This document shows, piece by piece, positions 34,263 to 45,385 of a stretch of 64,000 nt of DNA; position 1 is the stretch's first letter; every line of letters starts with the position of its first letter. The notes beneath the pieces were generated by a model, which saw only the letters and a program-made list of their open reading frames with translations, ran no database searches and had not been told where the DNA came from. This stretch comes from Aquatica leii. Taxonomy: Eukaryota; Arthropoda; Insecta; Coleoptera; Lampyridae. The position numbers were made by a program, and so were the translations under genes. Location: NCBI GenBank assembly GCA_035610365.1, contig CM069432.1, forward strand, positions 276,557,482 to 276,621,481, given 5' to 3'.

Positions 34263-34508
34263 ATTATTAATATTAATAGCCTTTACTTGTCGTAAAATTT
34301 TTTTTTCACGAAAATTTCGTATTTTAAACTAAACACAAAATTAACCTACTACATAAAACAAAAAAAAACCTAAACCCCCCACTACTAATCAATTCTCTAA
34401 ACACATCTACTACACTACTTGTAATCTCTTTCTCCTATGTAATACTTCTTCCATCCATCCCACTCCTTCTCCTCCTTCTCCCAAAATCTCTAACCTTCCT
34501 CTCTCCCA
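34263..34508. other. Strand-asymmetric pyrimidine-rich stretch
   Basis: From about 34360 to 34508 the + strand is almost free of G and dominated by C/T/A (CCACTCCTTCTCCTCCTTCT and similar). No coding similarity was found on either strand. It lies between the end of the gypsy fragment and an R1-like LINE and may be an untranslated region of either. Confidence 0.4.
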
Positions 34509-34509
34509 G

Positions 34510-35600
34510 CTAAGTATAGCTGCTGGAAAAGTTTCGTGGAAAAAAGCTTGGTGATGTGCTCGTGGAAGTTAGTTTACAGGTTGTCCTGCTGTCGATTCAA
34601 CCATGTTCCAACGTTAAAGACGACGATACACAATCAAAGTAATAGTATTCACTTTATTTCCAGACAACGATCCATCGACGGACAACAACCATTATGCCCA
34701 AATAAGATCCATATCTATTTTGAGAAGCAATTCAAAACAAGACTGGGTGGTCAACAACAACGATTTGGCCGCGGTAGCTAGCAAAATTCTTAAGAAAAAG
34801 CTCCTGGACTAGCAGAATTTACGGTAACGTTTTGCAAACGGTTGTTCTACATTCCCTCTTATCTACAATCGTTGACCTGTTCAGCTCTTGCATACAATTC
34901 CGTTATTTTCCTACCAACTAAAAAACTGGCAAGAATTATTCTTAAGATCGAAAAGAAGGATCTCGCCAACCCAAACTCGTATAGTCCGATAACATTGTTA
35001 TCGGAACTAGGCAAATTTTTCAAAAGACTCTTCTTAAAAAGATACACGACGACGTTTTATTCCATCCTAGTCATGGCTTTGTTCTTGGACCGACCTTGTG
35101 GAATTTAGTTGTCAACGATCTCCTGGACAAGGATTTACCAACAGACTGCTACAGTTTCGCTTATGCGGACGACTTTACTGTCAATGTGTCCGCCAATTTC
35201 CCGACGAGACTTGGAAGTAAAATCTAATTTGTGCCTAGGTATTGCGACTGGCTGGGCTGCCATCAATAAACTAAGTATTTTAGCAGACAAGACTAAGTTA
35301 GTGGTTTTTGGTTCTTCGCTAAAACGAGATCTTTTTCCGCGATTTTCCCTATCCCGATTTCTCTCAAGTCATCCTCAAACTGGTGCCTGATGTTAACGTT
35401 TACAGACATTTCGCATGCAGAAACCAGAGCCTACTGTAAAAGAATGTTAATTTTATTTCTAACGAATTTTGTATAAGTTCTTTCTCCTACCAACTTGTTT
35501 TTATGCCTTAGAAGCGATGATAAGCTGTAAGGCAGGAGCTTCGCTGAATCTCGTGCTCTCAAAGCACGTGTCCGCTACCTAGCCCATCCGACTGAGTCTA
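34510..35600 (+). mobile_element. R1-like LINE reverse transcriptase remnant
   Basis: After an unclear start, 34900-35110 reads FLPTKKLARIILKIEKKDLA then NPNSYSPITLLSELGKFFKR. Around 35110-35330 YADDFTVNVSANF (YADD active site), ATGWAAINKLSILADKTKL and VVFGSSLKRD follow. These are R1/LOA-clade reverse transcriptase blocks, with the segment between the fingers and the active site largely deleted. A later piece near 35530 (AGASLNLVLSKHVSA, shifted) may be its C-terminal domain. Many breaks; a dead 5'- and internally deleted copy. Confidence 0.7.
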
Positions 35601-35884
35601 ATTAGACTTTCCTTCAAAATAATACATTTCCTATTCTTACCTATCCTTTTTGTAGCGAACTTGTACTAAACAAGTTCGGGTGTTTTGGTGGGACAATCTT
35701 CCTCCACCTGTTTTTCCTCCTCTTTATTCACGGATATCAAAATTTAAAATTTTTACTAAGCACTGGCAATTAGTTCATTTATGTTATTACTAGTCAGGTA
35801 ATTTTAGTTAGTTGTAACAGCTTTTGTAACGTAACAAGCAGTTATAATTTTTTAAACATATATAAATACGTTTTTTTTTAGAGT

Positions 35885-36575
35885 TGAAAACACTTGATTC
35901 GAAAGTTCATGTAACGAAACGATGAAACGCTCAGATGAAACAAAGCTGGAGCTTGCGGCGGCGGCCAATTTCACTTCATTTTTTGTATTTTTCTGATGCA
36001 GTTTTTATTATTAAAACAAGATATTCCTTATGATTCGTTTTATGTTTTAAAAATATAATAAGTCTTAATTTCATTCAGCAGTGCTGAAAAAATAATTGTA
36101 GCAATTGCGCGAGCTTCCGCTTTTTACGCTGCAAAAACGCTACATTATAGATGAAAATTGCACATAAACAATTTATTAAGCAGAAAATTTACTACAAAAA
36201 AAGTCTGCGGGAGTGTATAATTATATCTAATAGTTTAAAGGTGGATTGCACAAAACAAATCAAAAATGTAGCAACTGATTATTTATCAAAACAATTGCTA
36301 CAAAGCCAATTAAACCAAGTTTATTGGTGATGTAACAATTGATTTCAGAAATAATCACTTGTTACATTTTTGATTTGCTTTGTGCAACCCGCCTTAAGAG
36401 TTACAGAATTTTAATGTAACGTAAGGCATTTTTGTGCAACTTTGCACACTTATATCTTTTACACTATTGAAGGTAATTGTATCTTTCTGGGCACTTTTTT
36501 ATAGTAAATTTTGCCTTCCATAAAAATGTTGATGTGTAACTTCCCTCTATATTGCACCGTTTTAGTTTATTGGTT
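35885..36575 (+). repeat. Dispersed repeat family 1, copy B (with MITE insertion)
   Basis: Similar to 7380-7945 from GTTGAAAACACTTG through GTAACGAAACGATGAAACGC to CACCGTTTTAG. It is longer by the TTAA-flanked MITE at 36239-36393. Its class is unknown; no coding frame. Confidence 0.75.
36235..36397. mobile_element. Foldback MITE with TTAA target duplication
   Basis: The 155-bp insert (36239-36393) starts AGGTGGATTGCACAAAACAA and ends, read on the other strand, GGCGGGTTGCACAAAGCAAA. The two arms stay complementary for about 65 bp each, so most of the element can fold into one hairpin. TTAA lies at both borders, and the other copy of the host repeat (near 7755) shows the uninterrupted site. 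TTAA targets are typical of piggyBac-mobilised MITEs, which is the likely but unproven autonomous partner. Confidence 0.85.
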
Positions 36576-36599
36576 ATTTTAATTTATTAAGCAAATCAT

Positions 36600-37320
36600 T
36601 TCAATAGAAATATTGTGGGCCGAATCAGATATAAGTTGCGCGGTATACTGGGCAACACACCGTACAATAAACTGACCCTGTCGTTCTAAACTTTTACATA
36701 CGCAGAAAGTATGAATCTATATTCGCAAATTTAAAATCGCGAATAAACAACAAAACAATTTAAGCCATCAAGACTCAACGCGCACTGCATATGACTTTTT
36801 GAAGCACAAAATGATATTATTATTAATTGTGTTAACCTGCACGTACGGTCAACAATCGGCATGACCACCGAAATAACTCGTAAAATTTGAAATTCTAATA
36901 CTCACAGTTAGGTTTTATCCAGTACGAGATTAGCTAATTCCGTACTAGAGTTACCTAAAACGTAATATTAAATCCAACACAAACGAACATATAACGTTAA
37001 CACAAATAATGTTCCCCTTTAGCATCCAATCATTTGAGATCTCAAATGTGCAGCGTTTCCCTTCGGGTTAACAGAATAATTTAACGTAGTAGTTCATCTC
37101 AAAAGAGGTACAATCCTGAAGGTTTCCAACTCTTGACGGTGTAAACAGTTACTTTTCAATAACGTCACGTCATGGAAGTTTTCCCAACTATGCCACCTGT
37201 TCGTTATCTTCACTGATAACGGTAAACGTGAAGGAATGGGCGTCTCGAGGGACAAATTTCATACTTGAAGAGAAATTTTTATACTCGAAAATGGAACTAC
37301 CAACTTTTAACATAAAAATG
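36600..37320 (-). mobile_element. LTR family 3, copy 2 (inverted, truncated)
   Basis: Read on the minus strand it matches LTR copy 1 from ATGTTAAAAGTTGGTAGTTC through TTACCGTTATCAGTGAAG, CCATGACGTGACG and CAGGATTG to GTACGGTGTGTTG. It then breaks off about two thirds of the way through. The remaining 3' part and its end are missing. Confidence 0.7.
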
Positions 37321-37344
37321 TTTTTTGTTTGTTTTTTTGTTATA

Positions 37345-38790
37345 AACGGAGAGAGCAAATTTAATATTTTTTTTGTCTTTGCCAATTGACAAGTCGCTTA
37401 TGAGATTAGTTTTACTTCTTTTGCGCCTAAAGATCAATCTAAGAATACCTAGAAAATTTAATAAAAAGACATGTCGATTATTTTGCGTCGCGAAATGTTT
37501 TTATTGCGTTTTGAATCTGCTGTAAGTCTTCTTTAGATATGACAGGGAATTGTGAACGCAACAAACTGTTGAAAAAAATTCAGTTTTTAAACTGTGGATG
37601 CACATTTCCAAAGGTGAAATTTCCACTTTGCACATTTTAACTTCTGAAAGGATGTAACAGCGTAGCTCGAATTGTGTCATAATCTTAGAAGCTGTTGAAC
37701 TGTGAACCGCTATAAAACTCGGGTAAAATCCAGTAAAATCAACTAATTAGAGTGTGGTGAAACAATTGTCAGGGATCATGCACAATAAATTGTTTATTTA
37801 ATCATTAAATGATTTGTTTAATCCAAGCGTATTCAATCAAAGTCTGGCTAAATTTCTGAAAGTTCCACTTTGACTCTAAAATTGATTGTTGACGTTAATA
37901 TTAATTTTTGACCTTTTCTCGTATAACATGCTTGTGAGCTTAATATTATTTGAGCTTTTTGAAGAGCATTTTTTGCCTTGAATATATGTTGTGTCAAATA
38001 AAATTTGATGTTTTGAGATTTTGTTGCTTGCTTTGTGTTTCTTACCATACATCACTTGGAAAAGAGAACCTAAGCGTTACCAACAGAACCCGAATATTTT
38101 CTAATACTTGATGCCTATACAAAGCTTAGATTTGAGAAACTAAATAAGTACGGTCATTGAAGGCATTAAAGCTTTACAACCAACAGTGGACTGCTGGTGG
38201 AATGAAGAGAGTCGCAAACTTATGTCAAAGTTTAATGAGCATTTTGTTAACGATTTGAAAAGATTAGCCCAAAACACTCATTTTTGCGCTTCTCTAGAAA
38301 AACTTTCTATAACAGATGTACCCTCCAGTTTGCAATCATTTCGCACTAAACTATTACATACTACTAAACCTATAAATGGGAAACAACAGCCGGGAGTGTT
38401 TGGATTTAGAGTTTTTAATACTAATTCAATGCCGAGCACAATTTCCGTTCTTCATGGAGAGATAAAGGGCAAACAAATTGAACTGCAAAACCAGAAAAAA
38501 TTAGTGACGCCGGCCTATTTACGTGCCATGATGCTTGCTCGAGTGCATGGATTTAAGATAACGCGATTGGGTTTCTCTTTAGATATGTCATTGGAAGCTT
38601 TGTTTTATCAGCGCGCAATTCTTTATAATGAACGGTCTCGCTCATAATTTGTTATCACAAAAAACTTTCTATAAGTCATTGGTGTTGCCGATTATCATCT
38701 TCCAGATATGAAGAAGTTATAAGAAACAATTCTCAGGCATTTTATGGACAATTTTTTTTTTGCCAGTTCAACAATAATTTACAATGTTAT
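37345..38790 (+). repeat. Dispersed repeat family 2, copy 2 (with reading frame)
   Basis: This is the longest of three copies (others at 14396 and 42056). It has the common 5' portion (GAGAGCAAATTTAATATTTT ... TGTCAAATAAAATTTGATG), then a portion with a 150-codon open frame, then a 3' tail. No terminal repeats, LTRs or known transposase motifs were recognised, so the class remains open. Confidence 0.7.
38148..38647 (+). CDS. Unrecognised reading frame in dispersed repeat
   Basis: The frame is open from just after a TAA near 38141 to TAA 38645 and has no ATG at its start, so it may be a 3' exon or the tail of a larger protein. It reads VIEGIKALQPTVDCWWNEES, KFNEHFVNDLKRLAQ, LSITDVPSSLQSFRTKLLH, GVFGFRVFNTNSMPSTISVL, KKLVTPAYLRAMMLARVHGF and ends FYQRAILYNERSRS. 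A second copy at 42595-42960 keeps most of these residues (FGFRVFNTDSMPSTIS, LVTPAYL) but has a stop at 42815 and shifts. I do not recognise the family; no signal peptide or membrane segment is visible. The retained frame in one copy suggests it was once a functional transposon protein. Confidence 0.4.
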
Positions 38791-38929
38791 TCATGGCATT
38801 GATATGAATAGTAAGGTAAGAAGTAGCTACAATAAAGTTATAATTAATGGGAAGTGGTAGTTCCCTTACAGTTAATTTAACAGTTGCTTACAGGTTAATC
38901 ACAGTCTGATTTAATTAGGTACAGGTCTT
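38791..38929. other. Junction between repeat family 2 and the Jockey-like LINE
   Basis: Short AT-rich text without recognised similarity. The LINE 3' end must lie here, but no poly(A) run on the minus strand is preserved. Confidence 0.3.
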
Positions 38930-38969
38930 GAGGCAGTTGGCGTTTTAGTCTTTGATGAATGTTTTGTCT

Positions 38970-41376
38970 GCCATGTTATAATGAACAGCGCCTTGACAGT
39001 TTTGAATGGTCGTTAAAGAATGATGGTGCATTTTGGTTTAAGCGATGATTTCCTATTAATGAGGGGATACAGCTGCGCCAACCTCGCATATCCTTAATTT
39101 AATTTATGATTTACGTGGAGTTTCCATGTAAGCCTCGTGTCGAGTAGTACCCCTAAGTCCTTTATGGCAGCATCAGCCGGATTCCAAGGAACGATGCTGT
39201 TGTTTATTACTAAATTGGGAGGGTTTGTGATCCTTCTTAAGGAGAATATTTTTGCTTGGCACTTAGTTGGGTTAATGTGAATATTCCATTTCGTGTACCA
39301 TGTGCATATTCGATGTATTGCTATCTGCAGTGTCTCTACGGCGTGGATGAGGTCAGTGTGTTGAGTCAGAATTGCAGTATCATCCGCAAAGGTCGCTAAG
39401 GTAGCCTCTGTGGTGGGAATGTCTGATGTAAATATATTGAAGAGCACCGGCCCCAATACAATTGTAGGACACCTGCGCGGATGATCTTAGTTTTTGATAT
39501 TGTGGTGTTGATACGTACTGCTAAAGTTCGATTGTCAAGAAAGGAGAAGATTATTGCTTTGAGGTAGTTGGCGACTCTGATCTTGATTAGCTTGCTTTTT
39601 AAGCCTTCGACCCAGACCTTGTCAAAGGCTTGGGCGACGTCTAGGAATACAGCAACAGAATAGCTTTTAGTTTCAAATCCCTCTTCTATTTTTTCGGAAA
39701 TTCGTTGGAGTTGATGTTGGGTTGAGTGTGCTTTTCTGAAGTCACACTGGAATGGTGGTAGTACATTGAGTGGTAATAGTTCTTTCATTAACTGGCTGTG
39801 TATGATCTTCTCTAGGATTTTTGAGAGCGTAGTGAGCAGGCTTATTGGCCTATAACTGTCTATCGATTTTTTATCTTTACCCGGCTTGGGAAATAGCAGT
39901 ACGTGGGCGTGCTTCCACGCTTTTGGGAAATAACCTTGGCGGAGACACGCGTTATATACTGTGGCGAGGTGTGCTAGGGATTTATTAGTGAGGTGAGTTA
40001 ATATTAAGTTTGTTATTAGATCATATCCGGGGGATTTTCTTTTTGAGAGTTTACTAATTATTTCTTTGATGTCTTGGGGAGTAGTTGGGGCTATTGGTTC
40101 CGATATCACAAAGCTGATTTTTTTCTATGTGGTTGATTATGTATGCGGTTTCATGCGGAGCACAGATATATTTAGGTGTGAAAACTCTCTCGTAGTAAGC
40201 TGCTGCTTTTTCTTCGTCGATAGCAAGAGATGTGTTGTCAACGCTTAGTGTTGGGATTACTTCGCGCTTAATATACGCTTGGTGGCTTTCCACATTCCTA
40301 TGCCTCCTGGTTGAAGGTCCTCGATATATTTCTGGTATGTATTGATTCTCAGCTCGTCCAGTTTTCGTTTTAAACTGTGTGTTAACTTGTCTAACAGGCG
40401 TTTTGTTTTAGGATCTCTGCTTCTTTGCCATTCTTATCTGGCTTGGCTTTTCCTTTTAATCAATTCTGTGATTTTGTGTGGTAGGTAATGGTGATTGGGT
40501 CTTTTTATGATTTTGGAAGGAAGGGTTGCTTTTAGTACACTACTGGTTATTGATGTTCTTAAGCTGGATATTGCGATGTCTATGTCTTCGTTGCTGCTTA
40601 AGTTAGTTGGGCACTTAAGTTGCTTGTCTAGGTTAATTTGGAAGTCATCCTAGTTTACTAACCCGTTTATGAGTTTAGGGGTTGGCTGTGTCACTTGCGG
40701 AGTGCCGATAAACGTTATAATTACAGGTAAGTGGTCTGAGTCAAGCTCTTCTACCACTGTTTGAAATACCGCATTTGCGAAGTTTTTTTGTAAGACAATG
40801 TCCAGGATGTCTGGTAGGTGATCCTTACGGTATGGATAGTAAGTGTATTTATCCGGAGCTATTACCTGAAAAGAATATTTGGTCGCGTAGCCTTCCATCT
40901 TTATTCCTTCAGGATTATTAGCTCTGCATCCCCATAGTTGATTCTTTGAGTTGAAGTTTCCTATCACTAAGAGTGGTTCAGTAGTGTTGAATGTAGCTTT
41001 AAGGTCTTCCTCTATTAGTTTTTTATTCAGTTGCCTGTAGGTGCTTACTAATATTGGTATTTAGCTTAATTTTAGCTCCAATTGTTTCTAGGGTGAGATT
41101 AGCAATGCTAGAGATGGGGTGGTGAATTCTTTTCTTTTTAACGAGTATAGCTACTCTGCCAGCTGCAGTTCGGGCATTTCTATCTTTCCTGTACACTAGG
41201 TATCCTGGTATTTTGAGTGTGTCTATTTCTGATAGATAAGTTTCGGTAATATATGCAACATCTATATTGTGCCTAGCAAGAAAGGATATAAGAAGTGTTC
41301 GTTGAGTTAGGATTCCGTTAGCATTCCAGTTTAGGATTGTTAGTTTTTCTATGGGTTTTTGGGGTTTAGGGTCCAT
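38970..41376 (-). pseudogene. Jockey-like ORF2 (endonuclease/reverse transcriptase), broken
   Basis: Starts MDPKPQKPIEKLTILNWNAN (41376), an EEP endonuclease N-terminus, with NIDVAYITETYLS carrying the catalytic Glu and DHLPVIITF near 40740. A frame break occurs near 41023 and a stop at 40650. Reverse transcriptase follows from about 40110: SKRKSPGYDLITNLIL, AWKHAHVLLFPKPGKDKKSI, DSYRPISLLTTLSKILEKI, VAVFLDVAQAFDKVW (first catalytic Asp), then after a shift near 39450 MGPVLFNIFTSDIP and LATFADDTAILTQH (FADD). The thumb continues in NPTKCQAKIFSLRR and, after a further shift, RLAQLYPLINRKSSLKPK near 39060. The RNase H domain is not present. Confidence 0.87.
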
Positions 41377-42055
41377 TGAGAAGAATAGGAAGGAGTGTGC
41401 TGGTGATGAAAGTTTTAATTAAGTGAAGGTAAGGGGTTATTAGGTCGATGAGGATTTTTACTATGGTACTAACATCAGGTGGGGTCGCCGAATTGTCTGG
41501 TTGGTTTGCGTTGTTTGAATTGGAATTGGTTGTTGATGAATTTCGCGCTTGATCTGCGTATGAGCGATTAGGGTTGGTAAAATAATTTCTGTTGTGGCTT
41601 AGAGTAGGATGAGTGTTGCTGCTATTATTTTTTGTTCGTTTTTGTAGGATCTCGATGTGGTGGCTGCAGCCACGGTAACTAGCGGGATGCGGGCCTCCGC
41701 AGTTGGCACATTTAGGTGTTTCATCTGATTGTTTTTTACATTGCTGATGTTGATGGTTGTCTCCGCATTTCACGCAACGTGGGTCAAGTGTACAGTAGTT
41801 TTTGGTATGATTGTAGCCTTGACAGCGATGGCATTAGGGTATGTTTGTTGGTTTTCTTCTCAATTCAACGGCGACGATCGAATGGTGAATAGTTTTAAGA
41901 GTGAAAATTTTTTTGGCGTGCTCATTATCGTTTAGATCTACTGCGCAGATTGGTAGCGGTTGTTTATCTTTAGTCAGCAGGCGTGTGACTTTAATAACTG
42001 TAAGTGAGGTGCTTTGTCCGGTAAAAATTTTTTGATTTGTTAGAGATAATGGTAC
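41366..42055 (-). pseudogene. Jockey-like ORF1 (gag-like, zinc knuckles), 5'-truncated
   Basis: The minus-strand text has TRLLTKDKQPLPICAVDLND and KKIFTLKTIHHSIVAVELRR (a PRE_C2HC-type domain). Three Cys clusters follow: CHRCQGYNHTKNYC, CVKCGDNHQHQQC and CANCGGPHPASYRGC, the nucleic-acid-binding knuckles of Jockey ORF1. A TAA near 41833 replaces a Gln codon just before the first knuckle. The tail is Asn/Thr/Ser-rich, ends at 41366 and overlaps the ORF2 start by about 11 bp, as is common in Jockey elements. Confidence 0.85.
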
Positions 42056-43310
42056 ATCTGAAAGGATGTGGCAACGTAACTCGCATTGTGTCATAATCTT
42101 AGAAGCTGTAGAACTGTGAACCGCCATAAAACTCGGGTAAAATCCAGTAATCATTGAGTTTTGTTGTTTTTTTTTAAATGCGCATCAACTAGTTAGAGTG
42201 TGGTGCGGCAATTGTCAGGAATTACGCGATATAGATTGTTTATTTAATCATTGAATGATTTATTTAATCCAAACGTATTCAATCAAAATCTGGCTAAATT
42301 TCTGAAAGTTCCACTTTGGCTCTAAAATTGATTGTGTCTAGAGAAAATTTTACATTTATCCAAATGCTTTCAAACGTATCTAAGCCAGCAGAAAATGAGT
42401 CAGAGCACGTGAATCACAATTTTCGACATTTCCTCGCATAACATGCTTGTGAGCGCAATATTATTATTTGAGCTTTCCGAAGGTGACTTTTCCCTTGAAA
42501 ATATTTTGTGTCAAATAAAGTTTGATGTTTTGAGATTTTGTTGCTTGCTTTGTGTTTCTTGGAAAAGAAAAGCTAAGCGTTACCAACACAGCCCAAATAC
42601 TCATTTTTGTGCTTCTCTAGAAAAATTTTCTATAAAAGATGTACCCTCTAGTTTGCAATTATTTCGCACTAAACTATTACATACTACTAAAGCTATAATT
42701 CGGAAACAACAGCCGGGACTGTTTGGATTTAGAGTTTTTAATACTGATTCAATGCCGAGCACAATTTCCATTCTTCTTGAAGAGGTAAAGGGCAAAGAAA
42801 TTGAACTACAAAAATAGAAAAAATTAGTGACGCCGGCCTATTTACATGCCATGATGTTTGTTCAAGTGCATGGATTTAAGATAACGCGATTGGGTTTCTC
42901 TTTAGATATGTCGCTGGAAGCTGTTTTAGCAGCGCGCAGCAATTCTTGATAATGAACGGTCTTGCTCATAATTTGTTATGACAAAAAATTCTCTATAAGT
43001 CATTGGTGTTTCTGATTCATCATCTTCCAGCGATGAAGAGGATATGTGAAACAATTCTCAAGCATTTCATGGACAAATGTTAAATACAAACAATTGGTGA
43101 AGTATCATACTCTCTATTCTCGTTTAATATGTACCTAGAATACTAGTTATTTGTGTTTTTTAAATTTTTCTATTATTTTTGTATGCATTCTTATTCTTGA
43201 AAATTGTAATAAACCTTGTTTATTATATTAGGTAGATTATATTGTGTTTGTTTTCAACATCTTCCGATAATTGCAAGATTTGCAATATCTGTGAATTTTA
43301 TTTATGAATC
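42056..43310 (+). repeat. Dispersed repeat family 2, copy 3
   Basis: Begins in the middle of the repeat (TCTGAAAGGATGTGGCAACG) exactly where the Jockey-like LINE 5' end lies, and continues through the unknown frame (42595-42960, with a TAG at 42815 and shifts). It ends with the tail CTTCCGATAATTGCAAGATT, also present after copy 1. The missing upstream third is not found on the other side of the LINE. Confidence 0.7.
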
Positions 43311-45303
43311 TGTTAACTAGGTGTACTGTAAAAGAAAGTTTTATGAATTAGACGTACAATTGTGTCTGTTAATTGATTCCTTCTTTTTCAATGTTTATTT
43401 TAATGTTTACTAATATTAACATTTTTTTTAACATTATGGATTTTTAAGTATCTTAATTTTTGTTATTACAGTTCACATCGTTTCTTGGTATTACGGATAA
43501 TGTTATCACTTTATTATTATAATAATACATAGAAAAAGCATCGTTTATAGTGATTATTATTTTGGTTTATGTTTTGAGGTTTGTTTTTGTGCATTAATTT
43601 TTTTAACTAAATTTTTACAATACGTACTCATTTTTAGCTTCATTTCTGCAGTGTCATTTATTTATTTAAGTATTTTTACTGATCTACGTAACGTTACCTT
43701 ATTTAAATATTTGTAAATACGTTATCTTCAAGTTACATTCTATTTTCAGTGTAAGTACGTCAAAAGAGTGTGCAGTTCTTAGAATAACAACTTAATTTAA
43801 CTATGTTTTATATTATAAGTTAGTTTTGCATTAATTTTTGTTGTCAGCAAATTACTGAAAAAAAATTTCTAGATCTTAGAACAGTGAATCATAAAACTAT
43901 TTTGATTTTGTTTTATTAACGGTTGTAACAAACTATTTAATGCAACAGGTCTGTGATTTTTGATTTATTTGGCTCAAAAAAATAAAAAATAAAAAATTTT
44001 TTAGTTTATTTTGACATTTTTTGCTTGTATAATTTTACCTTCGTTTTTAGTAAATATTTTCTTGTAAATTTGTTATCTTACATTTTTTATAAAATATTTT
44101 TAGGCTCGAACATGTGTTTAAAATGAAAAAATAATTTTTTTAAATAGTGTTATACAAATTTACTTTAAAATTAAAACTTCAATATGCAAATTTACAGTCT
44201 CTTTGACATTTTTAATATAAAAACACGTTGCATAATTGATAAAAAATACTAATAAATTAAATATTACTAACGTTTTGTAACATGTAAAAAATCAGTTACA
44301 CGATTAAAACAAATTTCCGTTATCAGTAGTATAGGTCAATGCTACTATATAGACCAATTAATAATAAATATACAGTATTTTAGTTTTAAACATTAATTTA
44401 AATATTGTTAATAATTTATTTACTACAAATAAAAATAAATAAAATTTCAAGCAATTAATCTGATTTTGCAACAAAAAGTTTTCAATGTTCCAAGAAGGTT
44501 TTTCCAATTAATCATACAACCAACATCAAAGTTAAGTTAGATTTGAATTTACATCATGTAACAAAGTTAATTGCAAATTAAAATTATTACGCAGAATTAC
44601 TACAAACATCTATAGATTTTTATGGATTTAGTTTGAATAGACGTTTACGAAAAAACATGCATCGTCTTTGTCATCTGTGCTTAATAAAACTTTACAGTTT
44701 AATTTTAAATTTACATTCTTGGGCTTTTTTTTTAGTAAACTTAAAACCAGTTTTTGCAATAACTAATTTGTAAAAAAATTATTATCTAAAACTGTAAATT
44801 GTTCAAAACACAAATTTATTAACAATCATTTAAAAACAAGTTTTTTTTGCTAACTTTGAAGTAACGGTTATAATAAATTGCGTTGGTCTTTGTTATGTTT
44901 TGAAATTAAAAAAATAACAATTTGCAGTTATTATTATTAGAATTTTCTTAAAATGCACAAAACCGTTTTAAAATTAATTATTATGCAAAAAGTAACCTTG
45001 CAATCATTGATTAAATTCTTAAATTCTTAAGATTAAAGTGACATCATATGAAATCCCGTTATTAAAACCTTGTATACAAACTTCATTGCTCTTGGTAAAT
45101 GTGTAATAAAAAAAAAATTATATAGTAACAAATTAGCTGGTTCCATTCTTCTAATCGTAGGTAATAACAAATTTGCTTTAACCGTTTAAATTTGTGTTTA
45201 AAAAATAATTTTGCATCTAATAGAAGTATGACAAATTACCATTTTTATGTAAACTTAGCAGTAAACACTGTTACGTAAGAAAAACTTGTCTCCCCACCGC
45301 AAG
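43311..45303. other. AT-rich spacer upstream of Kazal gene 3
   Basis: Two kilobases of very AT-rich sequence with long A and T runs and no coding similarity. This is likely the 5' regulatory neighbourhood of the Kazal gene, but no individual element can be supported before the TATA-like word at 45304. Confidence 0.45.
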
Positions 45304-45343
45304 TATTTAAATAGTAGACCATCGCATTCAAGTTGAAGTCAGT
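45304..45343 (+). promoter_or_regulatory. Putative core promoter of Kazal gene 3
   Basis: TATTTAAATAG (45304-45314) is a TATA-like box, followed 26 bp later by TTCAAGTT and 37 bp later by GTCAGTG; the latter contains the arthropod initiator TCAGT. The ATG is at 45386, giving a 40-60 nt leader. The other two Kazal genes show no equally clear core promoter. Confidence 0.45.
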
Positions 45344-45385
45344 GTGGCGAAAATTATTCGTATTATATTGGCATATATATAAAAG

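Larger units (their letters stand above)
38930..42055 (-). mobile_element. Jockey-like LINE, 5'-truncated, minus strand
   Basis: Two consecutive open reading frame remnants on the minus strand, a zinc-knuckle ORF1 and an endonuclease/reverse transcriptase ORF2, span about 3.1 kb. ORF1 begins in mid-domain at 42055, directly abutting copy 3 of dispersed repeat 2, so the 5' end is truncated. The 3' end fades near 38930. Long undisturbed stretches suggest it is younger than the gypsy copies here. Confidence 0.88.
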
